The notes beneath the pieces were generated by a model. It was not told the DNA's origin. It searched no databases and saw only the letters and a list, made by a program, of their open reading frames with translations. The translations under genes were made by a program, and so were the position numbers. Positions 7,830 to 15,857 of a stretch of 64,000 bases of DNA are shown piece by piece (the first letter of the stretch is position 1; each line of letters starts with the position of its first letter). Origin of the DNA: Haloplanus sp. GDY1 (GTDB taxonomy: Archaea > Halobacteriota > Halobacteria > Halobacteriales > Haloferacaceae). Location of the stretch: positions 1,116,001 through 1,180,000 of the forward strand of contig NZ_CP098514.1 of NCBI RefSeq assembly GCF_023703775.1. The letters are read 5' to 3'.

Positions 7830-9977
7830 ATGACGGAGACGGAAACCATCACGGTCGCGGACGTGAGCGAGGGCCCGGGCGGCGACGCCGACGCCGATCC
7901 GGGGACGCCGGTCTCGCTCCCGGTGGTGGAACTGCTCACCGGCCGGGGGTTCGTCACGGGGAAGTCGGGGTCGGGGAAGTCGAACACCGCGTCGGTGCTC
8001 GTGGAGAACCTCCTGGAGAACAACTTTCCGGTGCTCGTGGTCGACACGGACGGCGAGTACTACGGCCTGAAAGAGGAGTTCGAACTCCTGCACGCGGGCG
8101 CGGACGACGAGTGTGACATCCAGGTCAGCCCGGAACACGCCGAGAAGATCGCGTCGCTGGCGCTGGAGGGGAACGTCCCCATCATCCTCGACGTCTCGGG
8201 GTACCTCGACGACGACGAGGCGAAGGAACTCCTGCTCTCGGTCGCGCGCCACCTGTTCGCCAAGGAGAAGAAACTGAAGAAGCCGTTCCTGATGCTCGTC
8301 GAGGAGGTCCACGAGTACATCCCGGAGGGCGGCGGCCTCGACGAGACGGGGAAGATGCTCATCAAGATCGGCAAGCGGGGCCGGAAACACGGCCTCGGCA
8401 TCGTCGGCATCAGCCAGCGCCCCGCCGACGTGAAGAAGGACTTCATCACGCAGTGCGACTGGCTGGTGTGGCACCGGCTGACGTGGAACAACGACACGAA
8501 CGTGGTGAGTCGGATCATCGACGCCGAGCACGCGAACGCCGTCGAGGACCTGGGCGACGGCGAGGCGTTCCTGATGACGGACTGGAGCGAGTCGGTGCGG
8601 CGGGTGCAGTTCCACCGCAAGCGCACCTTCGACGCGGGGGCGACGCCCGGCCTCGACGACTTCGAGCGCCCGGAACTCAAGTCGATCAGCGACGACCTGG
8701 TGGCGGACCTCCGCGAGATCAGCGACGAACAGGAGCGCCGGGAGAGCGAACTCGCCGACCTGCGACAGGAGGTGGAGAAAAAGGAGCAGCGCATCCGCGA
8801 ACTGGAGGCGGAACTGGAGGAGGCCCGCGACCTCTCGCGGATGGCCGACAAGTTCGCACAGGCGATGCTCCGGAAGGCCGAGGCGCCGTACCGCGGCGGC
8901 GAGGGCCGGAACCGCTCCCGGCCGATGCCGTCGGACCAGGCGGAACTGGGGGCGTACGAACCGGACGACGACGGGGCCGAGGACGACCGGAGCGCCGCCG
9001 AGGCGGCGGACGCGCCGACCGACGACGGGGGGAGCGAGGCGTTCCCGAGGATCGAGCCGAACGACTGGCCGACGCCCGGGCCGGTGGCGATCAGGGGCGA
9101 CGACGGGGACGGGAGCGGCGAGGAGGAGTCGGCGACCGGTGACGCGACGGTCGACGACACGGCGCCCGACGACACGGCGCCCGACGACGCGACGGCCGAC
9201 GACACGGCGACCGACGACGCGCCGGACGGGCAGACGGACGTGACCTTCGACGCCGGAGGCGCGCCTCCCGAGGCCGCGAGCGCCGACGCGGACGACGACG
9301 GGGCGGTCGACGACGGGGCGGCCGACGACGACGGAGCGGCCGCCGAACCCGGAACCCGCGAGGCGGTGGTCGCCCGACTGCGGCGGACGGTTCAGGACCT
9401 GCCGGACCTCTCGCGGGCGATGCTCGCCCACTACCGCGAGGCCGGGCGAGCCGACCCGGTCGACGCCCACGTCGCGGCGGGCGGGACGCCGAAGAGCACG
9501 CTCGCCTACGGCCGGAACCGGCCGCTCCGCCGGGCGGGGCTGATCGAACACGTCGACCGGGAGACCTACCGGTACGCCCTCCCCGACCGGGTGGCCGAAC
9601 GCTTCGACGGACACCTCGACGACGACGCCCTCGCGTCGATGACGCGATCGGTCGAGCGCGCGTTCGTCGACGAGGCGACGCTCTCGGGCGAGTCGCTCGG
9701 CGCGAGCGCCGACGGCGGTGCCGACGCCGACGACCCGGGGCACGTTCCGACCGAGGAGCGGCCGGACGTGGAGGTCGTGTCGGACGACGACGCCGTGCAA
9801 CCGGACGACGGGTTCGTCGCCGAGGACGCGGCGATCATCGACGACGGGACGGAGGACGGGGCGGCCGACGCCGAGGACGACGAACGCGAGTCGAAGCAGG
9901 ATGCCACGGACGCGGGCGACGGCGAGGGGAGCGCGACGCCCGCCGAGAGCGACACCGGCGGCGTGGAGATCCTCTAG
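7830..9977 (+). CDS. HerA-like ATPase with long acidic linker and C-terminal winged helix
   Basis: A 715-residue ATPase of the HerA/FtsK superfamily (DUF87 group). Walker A GKSGSGKS is at residues 44-51; Walker B is FLMLVEEVHEY; the arginine-rich sensor region GISQRPADV follows. A coiled coil (RRESELADLRQEV... near residues 295-345) leads into a disordered acidic stretch with DDTAPDDTAPDD repeats (near 9150-9230). A C-terminal winged-helix-like segment (TPKSTLAYGRNRPLRRAGL) follows, then another acidic tail. No NurA nuclease gene is adjacent, so a role in end resection is uncertain; related proteins pump DNA. ATG 7830 is the first codon consistent with the family; a longer frame to 6816 overlaps dinB and is spurious. 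Confidence 0.85.
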   Translation: MTETETITVADVSEGPGGDADADPGTPVSLPVVELLTGRGFVTGKSGSGKSNTASVLVENLLENNFPVLVVDTDGEYYGLKEEFELLHAGADDECDIQVSPEHAEKIASLALEGNVPIILDVSGYLDDDEAKELLLSVARHLFAKEKKLKKPFLMLVEEVHEYIPEGGGLDETGKMLIKIGKRGRKHGLGIVGISQRPADVKKDFITQCDWLVWHRLTWNNDTNVVSRIIDAEHANAVEDLGDGEAFLMTDWSESVRRVQFHRKRTFDAGATPGLDDFERPELKSISDDLVADLREISDEQERRESELADLRQEVEKKEQRIRELEAELEEARDLSRMADKFAQAMLRKAEAPYRGGEGRNRSRPMPSDQAELGAYEPDDDGAEDDRSAAEAADAPTDDGGSEAFPRIEPNDWPTPGPVAIRGDDGDGSGEEESATGDATVDDTAPDDTAPDDATADDTATDDAPDGQTDVTFDAGGAPPEAASADADDDGAVDDGAADDDGAAAEPGTREAVVARLRRTVQDLPDLSRAMLAHYREAGRADPVDAHVAAGGTPKSTLAYGRNRPLRRAGLIEHVDRETYRYALPDRVAERFDGHLDDDALASMTRSVERAFVDEATLSGESLGASADGGADADDPGHVPTEERPDVEVVSDDDAVQPDDGFVAEDAAIIDDGTEDGAADAEDDERESKQDATDAGDGEGSATPAESDTGGVEIL

Positions 9978-10021
9978 CCCGCGGATCGGCGGCCACGACC
10001 GCCGATCCGCTACAGTGAACC

Positions 10022-10669
10022 CTATCGCACCCCCGACACCAGGTCCGCCAACGCCGCCCGCGGATCGGCGGCCTTCGCGACGCCGCTGGCGAGGAGGACA
10101 CCCTCCGCGCCGAGGTCGGCGGCCGCCGCCAGGTCGTCGCCGGTCGAGACGCCCGCACCGCAGTAGACGGCCACGTCGGGGTCGACGGCGTCGGCGGCGG
10201 CGACGGCTCCCTCGACGACATCGGGGTCGGCGGTGGCGACGGAGACGTCCCCGCCGATGAGTTCCGGCGGTTCGACCGCCACGGCGTCGGGGCCGAGCGA
10301 GGCCGCGGCGGACACCTGTCCGGGGTTGTTGGCGCAGACGACCGTCTCCAGGCCGGCGCGGTCGGCGGCCGCGAGGGCGCCGTCGATGTCCGCGAGTTTC
10401 AGGCGGCGCTCGGAGTGGTTGAGCAGCGTGCCAGTCGCGCCGGCGTCGACCACGGCCTCGGCCAGCGCGTGGCCGGTGTGGCTGCCGTGGTCGACGGGGG
10501 CGACGTGCTGGGCCCACGTCTCGACGCCCGTCTCGGCGACGCGCTCCACGTGAGCGGCCTGCGGGGCGACGGCGATGCGGACGCCGGACTCCTCGGCCAC
10601 CGCGTGGGCCGCCTCGGCGACGGCGACCGGGTCACAGGGGTACGCCTTCAGGTTGACGAGGACGAACAT
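10022..10669 (-). CDS. tpiA: Triosephosphate isomerase, archaeal type
   Basis: A 215-residue TIM, the short archaeal form that is usually tetrameric. It interconverts glyceraldehyde-3-phosphate and dihydroxyacetone phosphate. Catalytic positions are visible: Asn-x-Lys in LVNLKAY, His in LLNHSERR, Glu in AVEPPELIG, and the C-terminal phosphate-binding GAGVSTGDD. The start at 10669 (MFVLVNLK) is preferred to 10678 because the family begins there. It is the last gene of a minus-strand run, MBF1-nitrilase-tpiA, with gaps of about 35 bp. Confidence 0.95.
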   Translation of the reverse strand: MFVLVNLKAYPCDPVAVAEAAHAVAEESGVRIAVAPQAAHVERVAETGVETWAQHVAPVDHGSHTGHALAEAVVDAGATGTLLNHSERRLKLADIDGALAAADRAGLETVVCANNPGQVSAAASLGPDAVAVEPPELIGGDVSVATADPDVVEGAVAAADAVDPDVAVYCGAGVSTGDDLAAAADLGAEGVLLASGVAKAADPRAALADLVSGVR

Positions 10670-10705
10670 ACCCGCCATGGGGAGGGCGCCGGTGAAAAAA
10701 CGTGG

Positions 10706-11803
10706 CTATCCGTCGTCCGCGATGGCGTCGGCGATGCCCTCCACCGCCTCGATCGGCACGTCGTACTCCTCGGCGAGCGACTGGGCCCGCGCGGCGGAGA
10801 GGGCCGGCCGGTCGGCGTGGTGGTCGTGGACCGGGTCGGGCCGGCCGTCGCGCACCTCCAGGTTCACCGCGTCCCAGCGGGTGTAGTGGCCCATGGCGTC
10901 GAAGTAGGCCTTGGTGGCGCGGCGCTCGTCGCGGTCGAACTCGGCGGTCAGCAGCGTCTCCTCCCCCACCGCCGGGCCGGCCTTCACGATCCCCGCGGGG
11001 TTGACGAGCATGCTTCCCCCGTTGCCGACGCCGAAACCGATCTCCCCCTCCTCGAACCCCTCGGGGACGTCGTCGCTCATGTAGGCGGAACACGAGGCGA
11101 CGAAGGACTGGGTCTCGAAGGCGTACTCCCGGACCGCGGGGTAGATGTCGCAGGTGTCGCGGGCGTCGGCGGACTCGGCGCGGGTCTTGTCGCCGGGGTG
11201 GCCGTGTTGCTCCCAGAAGCCCGGCCAGACGGCCGCGTGTATCTCCTCGCCGTCCGCACACAGCGCCGCCTTCGAGAGGGTCATGTGGTTCTCGTAGCAG
11301 ACCAGTCCGCCGAGTCGCCCCACGTCGGTGTCGTGGGTGGTGAGGTGGGCGGGGTCGCCCCGGCCCCAGATGCTCCGCTCGTCGTGGGTGGGCATGAGCT
11401 TCCGGTGTCGGCGGACGAGTTCGCCCGATCTGTCGAAGAAAAACAGCGAGTTGTAGAGCGTCTCGCTCCCCCGGCGGTCGTCCACCTCGTTCGTCCCGAG
11501 GACGAGGTGGAGGTCGGCGTCGGCGACGGCCTCGCCGACGATCGAGACGGCGTCGTCGTCGACGTGGAGGCTGTTCGCGCCGAGGTCGACCATCAGGTCG
11601 GTCCACCGGGCGATGGAGGTGCTGCGCCGCCAGTAGGGGTAGCCGGGGAAGTACGTCTCGGGGAAGACGAGGACGTCGACGCCGCGGTCGCCGGCGCGCT
11701 CGATCCACCGGCAGGTCTTCGCGAGGGTGCCCTCGGCGTCGTGATACTCCGGTTCGATCTGTGCGGCACCGAGCGTGAACGTCTCGGCCACGTCACGGGA
11801 CAT
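10706..11803 (-). CDS. Carbon-nitrogen hydrolase, nitrilase branch
   Basis: A 365-residue nitrilase-superfamily enzyme. The Glu-Lys-Cys triad is visible in FPETYFPGYPYW, RRHRKLMPTH and GGLVCYENHM. Branch-1 nitrilases usually have CWEN at the nucleophile; here it is CYEN. Length and motifs fit aliphatic nitrilases or related amidases that hydrolyse nitriles to acids and ammonia; the substrate is unknown. The start at 11803 (MSRDVAETF) is preferred over a longer start at 11830, since the domain begins at FTLGAAQIEP. It lies 33 bp behind the MBF1 gene and 36 bp before tpiA, probably co-transcribed. Confidence 0.82.
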   Translation of the reverse strand: MSRDVAETFTLGAAQIEPEYHDAEGTLAKTCRWIERAGDRGVDVLVFPETYFPGYPYWRRSTSIARWTDLMVDLGANSLHVDDDAVSIVGEAVADADLHLVLGTNEVDDRRGSETLYNSLFFFDRSGELVRRHRKLMPTHDERSIWGRGDPAHLTTHDTDVGRLGGLVCYENHMTLSKAALCADGEEIHAAVWPGFWEQHGHPGDKTRAESADARDTCDIYPAVREYAFETQSFVASCSAYMSDDVPEGFEEGEIGFGVGNGGSMLVNPAGIVKAGPAVGEETLLTAEFDRDERRATKAYFDAMGHYTRWDAVNLEVRDGRPDPVHDHHADRPALSAARAQSLAEEYDVPIEAVEGIADAIADDG

Positions 11804-11836
11804 GGTCGGGGGGACGGCCCCGACCGACATAACGCC

Positions 11837-12364
11837 CTAGTCCTTTCGCTTGACCACGTCGCCGAGGGTCGTCGTCGTCGAGGAGCCACCGGACCACTCG
11901 GCGTCACCGTCGCCGCCGCCCTCGGAGAGCGAGATGTCGAGTTCCCGCTCGAGTTTCCGCTGTACCTCGTCGCTGGGGAGCACGTCGCCCCGTTCGAGTT
12001 TGCGGATGAGGCTCGCCTTCTCGTTGAGTTCCTTCGCCAGGTCCTCCTGGCTCAGGCCGCGTTCCTCGCGGGCCGACCGGATGCGGTCGTCGTAGTCCGT
12101 GGCGAGTTCCTCCATGTCGTCGAACATGTCCCGGCGGCGGGTCGAGCCGCCACCGCTCGAACTCGATCCGCCGGACGACGAGGACGACGACGATGACGAC
12201 GAGGACGACGAGGTGGAGTACTTCGTCGAGGTGGAACTCTCCGACTCGGTCCGCACCTCGGTCCCGAAGTCCGTGCAGTCGTCACAGAGGTCCAGTTCCG
12301 CCCCTTCGACTTTCGTCGTCGTGAGGGATGAGCTCTCGGCACCGCACATTTCACACTGGGGCAT
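11837..12364 (-). CDS. mbf1: Archaeal multiprotein bridging factor 1 (aMBF1)
   Basis: A 175-residue protein with an N-terminal zinc ribbon (CEMC near the start, CDDC about 25 residues later), a low-complexity Ser/Gly linker (runs of serine near residues 60-85) and a C-terminal helix-turn-helix of the MBF1/Xre type (REERGLSQEDLAKELNEK, residues about 105-155). MBF1 bridges TBP and regulators in eukaryotes; archaeal versions associate with ribosomes. ATG 12364 gives the canonical MPQCEMCG start; the upstream extension is not family-like. It belongs to the hisC-to-tpiA minus-strand block. Confidence 0.9.
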   Translation of the reverse strand: MPQCEMCGAESSSLTTTKVEGAELDLCDDCTDFGTEVRTESESSTSTKYSTSSSSSSSSSSSSSGGSSSSGGGSTRRRDMFDDMEELATDYDDRIRSAREERGLSQEDLAKELNEKASLIRKLERGDVLPSDEVQRKLERELDISLSEGGGDGDAEWSGGSSTTTTLGDVVKRKD

Positions 12365-12422
12365 ACCCCTCCGTAGCGGACGCCGGGGGATAAAAGGTGC
12401 GCCCCCGGCACCCGACACGCGG

Positions 12423-13025
12423 TCAGGAGAGGTCGCGCCAGGCGCCCCAGAACCGCTGGAGCGCCGTCAGATGCCCAACGACGGCGAAGAAGGCGAGCAG
12501 CCAGCCGACGACCGAGAGGGGGCCGAGGGGTCGGGAGACGGCCGCGGCGACGACGCCCGTGATCCCCACGAGGGCGAGGCGGTCCGCGCGCCCCACGAGG
12601 CCGCCGTACTCCCGGCCGAGCCCGACGGCCTGGATCTGCGTGCCGAGGTAGGAGGTCATCAGGACGCCGGTGACCGCGAGGAGGCCGAGGTCGTAGCGGG
12701 AGACGCCGGCCGCGAGGCCGACCACGAGGACGACGTCGGCGTAGCGGTCGAGGACGTGATCCAGCAGGTCGCCGGCCCGCGAGTCGACGTTCTGCGTGCG
12801 GGCGAGCGCGCCGTCCAGCAGGTCCAGCCAGCCGTTCGCGAGGACACAGAGCGCCCCGAGGAGGTAGCCGAGCGGGGTCGCGAGGTAGAAGCCCGCGGCG
12901 GCCGCGAGCGCGAACCCGAAGGCGATCACGCTGACGCCGTCGGGCGTGAGGCCGATCCGGTCGGCCGCGGCCACCATCGGATCGAGGGCGAGTTCGGCCA
13001 CCGGGCGCAGGCGGTCGAGGGTCAT
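12423..13025 (-). CDS. CDP-alcohol phosphatidyltransferase family membrane protein
   Basis: A 200-residue membrane enzyme that transfers a phosphoalcohol head group to or from CDP-activated lipid. The full CDP-OH_P signature DG(x2)AR(x8)G(x3)D(x3)D is present within residues about 68-90 (DGALAR ... GDLLDHVLD). About six hydrophobic segments surround it. In haloarchaea such enzymes make archaetidylglycerol-type or inositol-type lipid heads; the acceptor cannot be told. The start at 13025 overlaps the stop of the adenylate kinase gene (ATGA), so it is translationally coupled. Confidence 0.88.
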   Translation of the reverse strand: MTLDRLRPVAELALDPMVAAADRIGLTPDGVSVIAFGFALAAAAGFYLATPLGYLLGALCVLANGWLDLLDGALARTQNVDSRAGDLLDHVLDRYADVVLVVGLAAGVSRYDLGLLAVTGVLMTSYLGTQIQAVGLGREYGGLVGRADRLALVGITGVVAAAVSRPLGPLSVVGWLLAFFAVVGHLTALQRFWGAWRDLS

Positions 13026-13531
13026 AGGTACTCGAGGAAGTCGACGTCGCCGGCGCTCGGCTCTCGGTCGCCGGCGATCACCGCCTCGATGTCCGCGGCC
13101 ACCTCGGCGGGCGTCCGCCCGGTCGTGTCGATCTCGTAGACGTTTCCCGTGCCGTGGCGGTCCACCGCTTCGGAGAGAATCACGTCGAGCGCCTCGCTCT
13201 CGGCGTTCTCGGCCGCCTTCTCCTCGCTCGCGCCGCGTTCGCGCAGGCGGTCTTCGAGCACGTCGGGCCGGCACCGGAGGACGACCACCCGGTCGGCGTC
13301 GAGGTGGTGAGCGAGGTGGGACTCGGCGACGCCGGACCAGTCGCCGACCGCCTCGCGGACGGCCTCCAGGTCGGCGACCAGCGAGTCGCGCTCCTCGTCG
13401 CGCTCGGTCCAGAGGCCCGCCTCCCGAACGAGTTCGTTGAGGTGGACGACCGGGCCGTCGAGCAGGGTCGTCGCCGTCGTCTTGCCGGTGCCGGGGGTGC
13501 CGGTGACGGCGACCCGCAGGTCGTCGCTCAC
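13022..13531 (-). CDS. Adenylate kinase, Fap7/hCINAP type
   Basis: A 169-residue nucleotide kinase starting at GTG 13531, overlapping the hisC stop by 4 bp. The P-loop GTPGTGKTT is at residues about 11-19; HLNELVRE and the Asp/Arg-containing LID region (VLRCRPDVLEDRLRERG) follow. This short archaeal group is related to Fap7, which has adenylate kinase activity and acts in late small-subunit rRNA maturation with Rps14. So it may serve ribosome assembly as well as nucleotide balance. Middle gene of the hisC-adk-phosphatidyltransferase operon. Confidence 0.87.
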   Translation of the reverse strand: MSDDLRVAVTGTPGTGKTTATTLLDGPVVHLNELVREAGLWTERDEERDSLVADLEAVREAVGDWSGVAESHLAHHLDADRVVVLRCRPDVLEDRLRERGASEEKAAENAESEALDVILSEAVDRHGTGNVYEIDTTGRTPAEVAADIEAVIAGDREPSAGDVDFLEYL

Positions 13532-14610
13532 GCGCGCACCTCCGCCAGGACGTCGTTGATGGTCTCGACGGCCCGAGGCGTGGTCTCTCGGGTGCCACAC
13601 GAGACGCGAACGCACTCCGGAAGGCCGAAACTGGAGCAGTCGCGGACGATGACGCCCCGGCGCTGGGTGGCGTCGGCGACGGCGGACGCGTCGCCGACCT
13701 CCGCGAGGACGAAGTTGCCGCCGCTCTCCCAGGTCGGCGCGTCGAGTTCGTCGCGGAGGTAGGCACGCGCCCAGCGGGCCGTCTCGACGGTCCGTTCGAG
13801 GTGGTCGTCGTCGTCGAGGGCGGCCAGCGCGGCCCGACAGCCCACCTCGCTGGCGGCGAAGGGGGTGTTGACGCGGGCGTAGGCGTCCGCCCACGACTCG
13901 GGCACGACGCCGTAGCCGACGCGCAGGCCGGCGAGGCCGTAGGCCTTCGAGAACGTCCGCGTGACCGCGAGGTTGTCGTACTCGTCGAGCAGGTCGACGG
14001 CCGACGGCGCCTCGGTGTACTCGGCGTAGGCCTCGTCGACGACGAGGAGCGTGTGGTCGTCGACCGACGCGGCGAGTTCGCGGATCGCCGGCCGCGAGAA
14101 CTCGGCACCGGTCGGGTTGTGGGGCGTCGTGAGGTAGACGATCCGCTCGCCGTCGTAGGCGTCGAGGACGGTGGCGGGCGTCTGGGCGAAGTCGTCGGCC
14201 TTCGACAGCGGGTAAGTGGCCACCTCGCCGTGGTGATAGCGGGCGCTCATGCGGTAGTAGGAGAAGCCGGGGTCGGGCGCGAGCACCCGGTCGCCCGGGT
14301 CGAGGAAGGCCCGGGAGAGGTAATCGAGAGCGCCGTCGGCACCCGGCGTCACCCAGACCTGTTCGGGGGCGACGTCCCAGCGATCGGCGAGTTTCTCGCC
14401 GAGGTCCGTGTGGGAGGCCTTGGGGTAGACGCCGACCCGGGGCGCCGTCTCGCGGATGGCCTCGACGGCCGCCGGACTCGGGCCGTGCGGGTTCTCGTTC
14501 GAGGAGAGTTTCGTGAGGTCGTCGGGGTCCATCCCCAACTCGCGGGCGACCTCCTCCGCGCCGCGGCCGGGGACGTACGGCGAGAGTCCCGAGAGATCCC
14601 GTGGTTGCAT
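13528..14610 (-). CDS. hisC: Histidinol-phosphate aminotransferase
   Basis: A 360-residue class I/II PLP aminotransferase of the HisC family, which makes histidinol phosphate from imidazole acetol phosphate. Family marks: LSSNENPHGPSP near the N-terminus, HNPTGAEFS, DEAYAEY, and the PLP lysine in RTFSKAYGLAGLRVGYG. ATG 14610 (MQPRDLSG) fits the family start. A CTTAAG motif 23-28 bp upstream (near 14633-14638) could be its TATA element. It heads an operon whose genes overlap by 4 bp. Confidence 0.93.
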   Translation of the reverse strand: MQPRDLSGLSPYVPGRGAEEVARELGMDPDDLTKLSSNENPHGPSPAAVEAIRETAPRVGVYPKASHTDLGEKLADRWDVAPEQVWVTPGADGALDYLSRAFLDPGDRVLAPDPGFSYYRMSARYHHGEVATYPLSKADDFAQTPATVLDAYDGERIVYLTTPHNPTGAEFSRPAIRELAASVDDHTLLVVDEAYAEYTEAPSAVDLLDEYDNLAVTRTFSKAYGLAGLRVGYGVVPESWADAYARVNTPFAASEVGCRAALAALDDDDHLERTVETARWARAYLRDELDAPTWESGGNFVLAEVGDASAVADATQRRGVIVRDCSSFGLPECVRVSCGTRETTPRAVETINDVLAEVRA

Positions 14611-14665
14611 GGTCGGAGGATGCGGACGCCGACGCTTAAGCGTGGTCAATGACCCCCGGCCACGC

Positions 14666-15151
14666 TCACGCGTCGATGGCGTCGATCCCCTCGTGAGCCA
14701 GTTCGAGCGTCTCGGTCGCGACGTCGGGGCGGTCGGCGGCCAGTTTCGGGCCGGCCCACCGAAGGGGCGTGGCCGCCCGACAGCGCCAGCCCCGCGCCCG
14801 GTCGCCGGCGTCGTCGAGCAGGAAGACGCACACGTCCCGCGCCTCGACGGCGCCGTCGACCCAGTCCCGCAGCCAGTCCCAGAGCCGTCGGTCGTCGGTG
14901 ACGCCGCGGCGGAGCCGGAGGGGCGGCGAGTCGGTGCGTCGCCGCTCCGGTGTGGGCGCGGCGCCGAGGGCTCGCCCGGGGCGGTCGAGCCAGTCGAACC
15001 AGTCGGGCGCGCCCTCGTCCCCGTCGGCCGGCCGGGCCTGGACGCGAACCGAGAGGCCGGTCACCTCGGTGAAGCCGAGCGGCGGGCGGTCGTCCCCGAG
15101 GTCGACGTCGAACCGGTGGCGGAGGTAGGGGTCGACTGGCCGGTCGGTCAT
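14666..15151 (-). CDS. Phage/eCIS tail-tube-like protein (T4 gp19 family), second copy
   Basis: A 161-residue protein of the gp19-like tail-tube family (TIGR02241-type). Diagnostic segments: GFTEVTGLSV in the N-terminal strand region, LRLRRGVTDDRRLWDW in the middle, and the C-terminal pattern CRAATPLRWAGPKL ... TETLELAHEGID. Tube proteins of this family stack as hexamers inside contractile tails of phages and extracellular contractile injection systems. The middle contains a divergent insertion (WFDWLDRPGRALG). ATG 15151 overlaps the stop of the upstream homologue (ATGA). No sheath, baseplate, spike or AAA+ gene is near; function here is unknown. Confidence 0.78.
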   Translation of the reverse strand: MTDRPVDPYLRHRFDVDLGDDRPPLGFTEVTGLSVRVQARPADGDEGAPDWFDWLDRPGRALGAAPTPERRRTDSPPLRLRRGVTDDRRLWDWLRDWVDGAVEARDVCVFLLDDAGDRARGWRCRAATPLRWAGPKLAADRPDVATETLELAHEGIDAIDA

Positions 15152-15717
15152 CGCTTCGTTCGGGAGTCCGTGCCGTCCCGCGATCCGCCCCTCGGCGTCT
15201 CGGACGGCGCGTCGAGGGACGCCTTCCGCGGTGGCGCCCGCTCGTCGCGGCGGCTCCCGCCGTCCGTCTCTCCGGAGGCGTCGGCGCGCTCGACCCCCTC
15301 GGAGACGATTTCGAGCGTCTCGATGGCGACGGCCGAGCGGTTGGCGTCGAGCGCTGGCCCCTCGTAACGGGCGGGCCAGGCGTTGCGGAACTCCCACCGG
15401 GCCGCCGTCGCCCCTTCCTCGTCGAGGAGGACGACGGCGATGGCCCGGCGCGCCTCGTCGACCTTGCCCGACTCGACGAGACGCCGCCACTCGGCGAGTT
15501 CGACGGAGGCGTCCGTGACGCCCGCGCGGAGCACGAGGGGGCCGTAGTCGTTCAGGCCGGCGAGTTTCCGTGGCGTCGGCCGCTCGTTGCCCTCGCGATA
15601 CTCCACGACCGACGTCGACGCGGACGGGAGCCGACAGCGGCTGAAGCCGGCCTTCGCGATGCCGTCGATTTCGAGGAGGAATCGGGCCACCCGGAGCGGG
15701 CCGTGTCGGTCAGGCAT
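15148..15717 (-). CDS. Phage/eCIS tail-tube-like protein (T4 gp19 family), first copy
   Basis: A 189-residue gp19-type tube protein with an almost complete family pattern: FLLEIDGIAKAGFSRC, VVEYREGNERPTPRKLAGL, LVLRAGVTD, WRRLVESGKVDEARR, WEFRNAWPARYEGPALDA and VAIETLEIVSEGVER. The last 50 residues are a disordered charged tail (from about residue 140) not typical of tube proteins. It overlaps the next tube-like gene by 4 bp, and the two share only family-level similarity, like the paired tube proteins of Afp/PVC-type systems. The divergent gene at 15858 is an unrelated amidohydrolase. Confidence 0.82.
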   Translation of the reverse strand: MPDRHGPLRVARFLLEIDGIAKAGFSRCRLPSASTSVVEYREGNERPTPRKLAGLNDYGPLVLRAGVTDASVELAEWRRLVESGKVDEARRAIAVVLLDEEGATAARWEFRNAWPARYEGPALDANRSAVAIETLEIVSEGVERADASGETDGGSRRDERAPPRKASLDAPSETPRGGSRDGTDSRTKR

Positions 15718-15857
15718 GGACGCGCTCCGGGGACGGCGGTGTCGATTCTCGTGGTGTGGTACCGTGACTCATTCAGTTGGGACGACTCACCGTGCGCTCT
15801 TGAAGGTTTCCGGTGTGACCGGTCGGTATTTTGAGTGGTGGCCCCGTTGCACGAGAT

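Noticed and set aside
9150-9240. Repeat array in the HerA-like gene as a mobile or recombination site
   Set aside because: It is an in-frame acidic linker (DDTA/DDAT units) within a continuous reading frame.
7800-10517. 905-residue open frame on the minus strand
   Set aside because: It mirrors the HerA-like gene and tpiA, is Arg/Val/Pro-rich without any domain, and exists because stop codons are rare at this GC content.
12160-12240. Simple repeat rich in GACGAC as a possible non-coding element
   Set aside because: It encodes the serine-rich linker of MBF1 on the minus strand.
15148-15717. Possible prophage at the tail-tube genes
   Set aside because: No integrase, attachment site, capsid, portal or terminase is seen, and base composition matches the flanking housekeeping genes.
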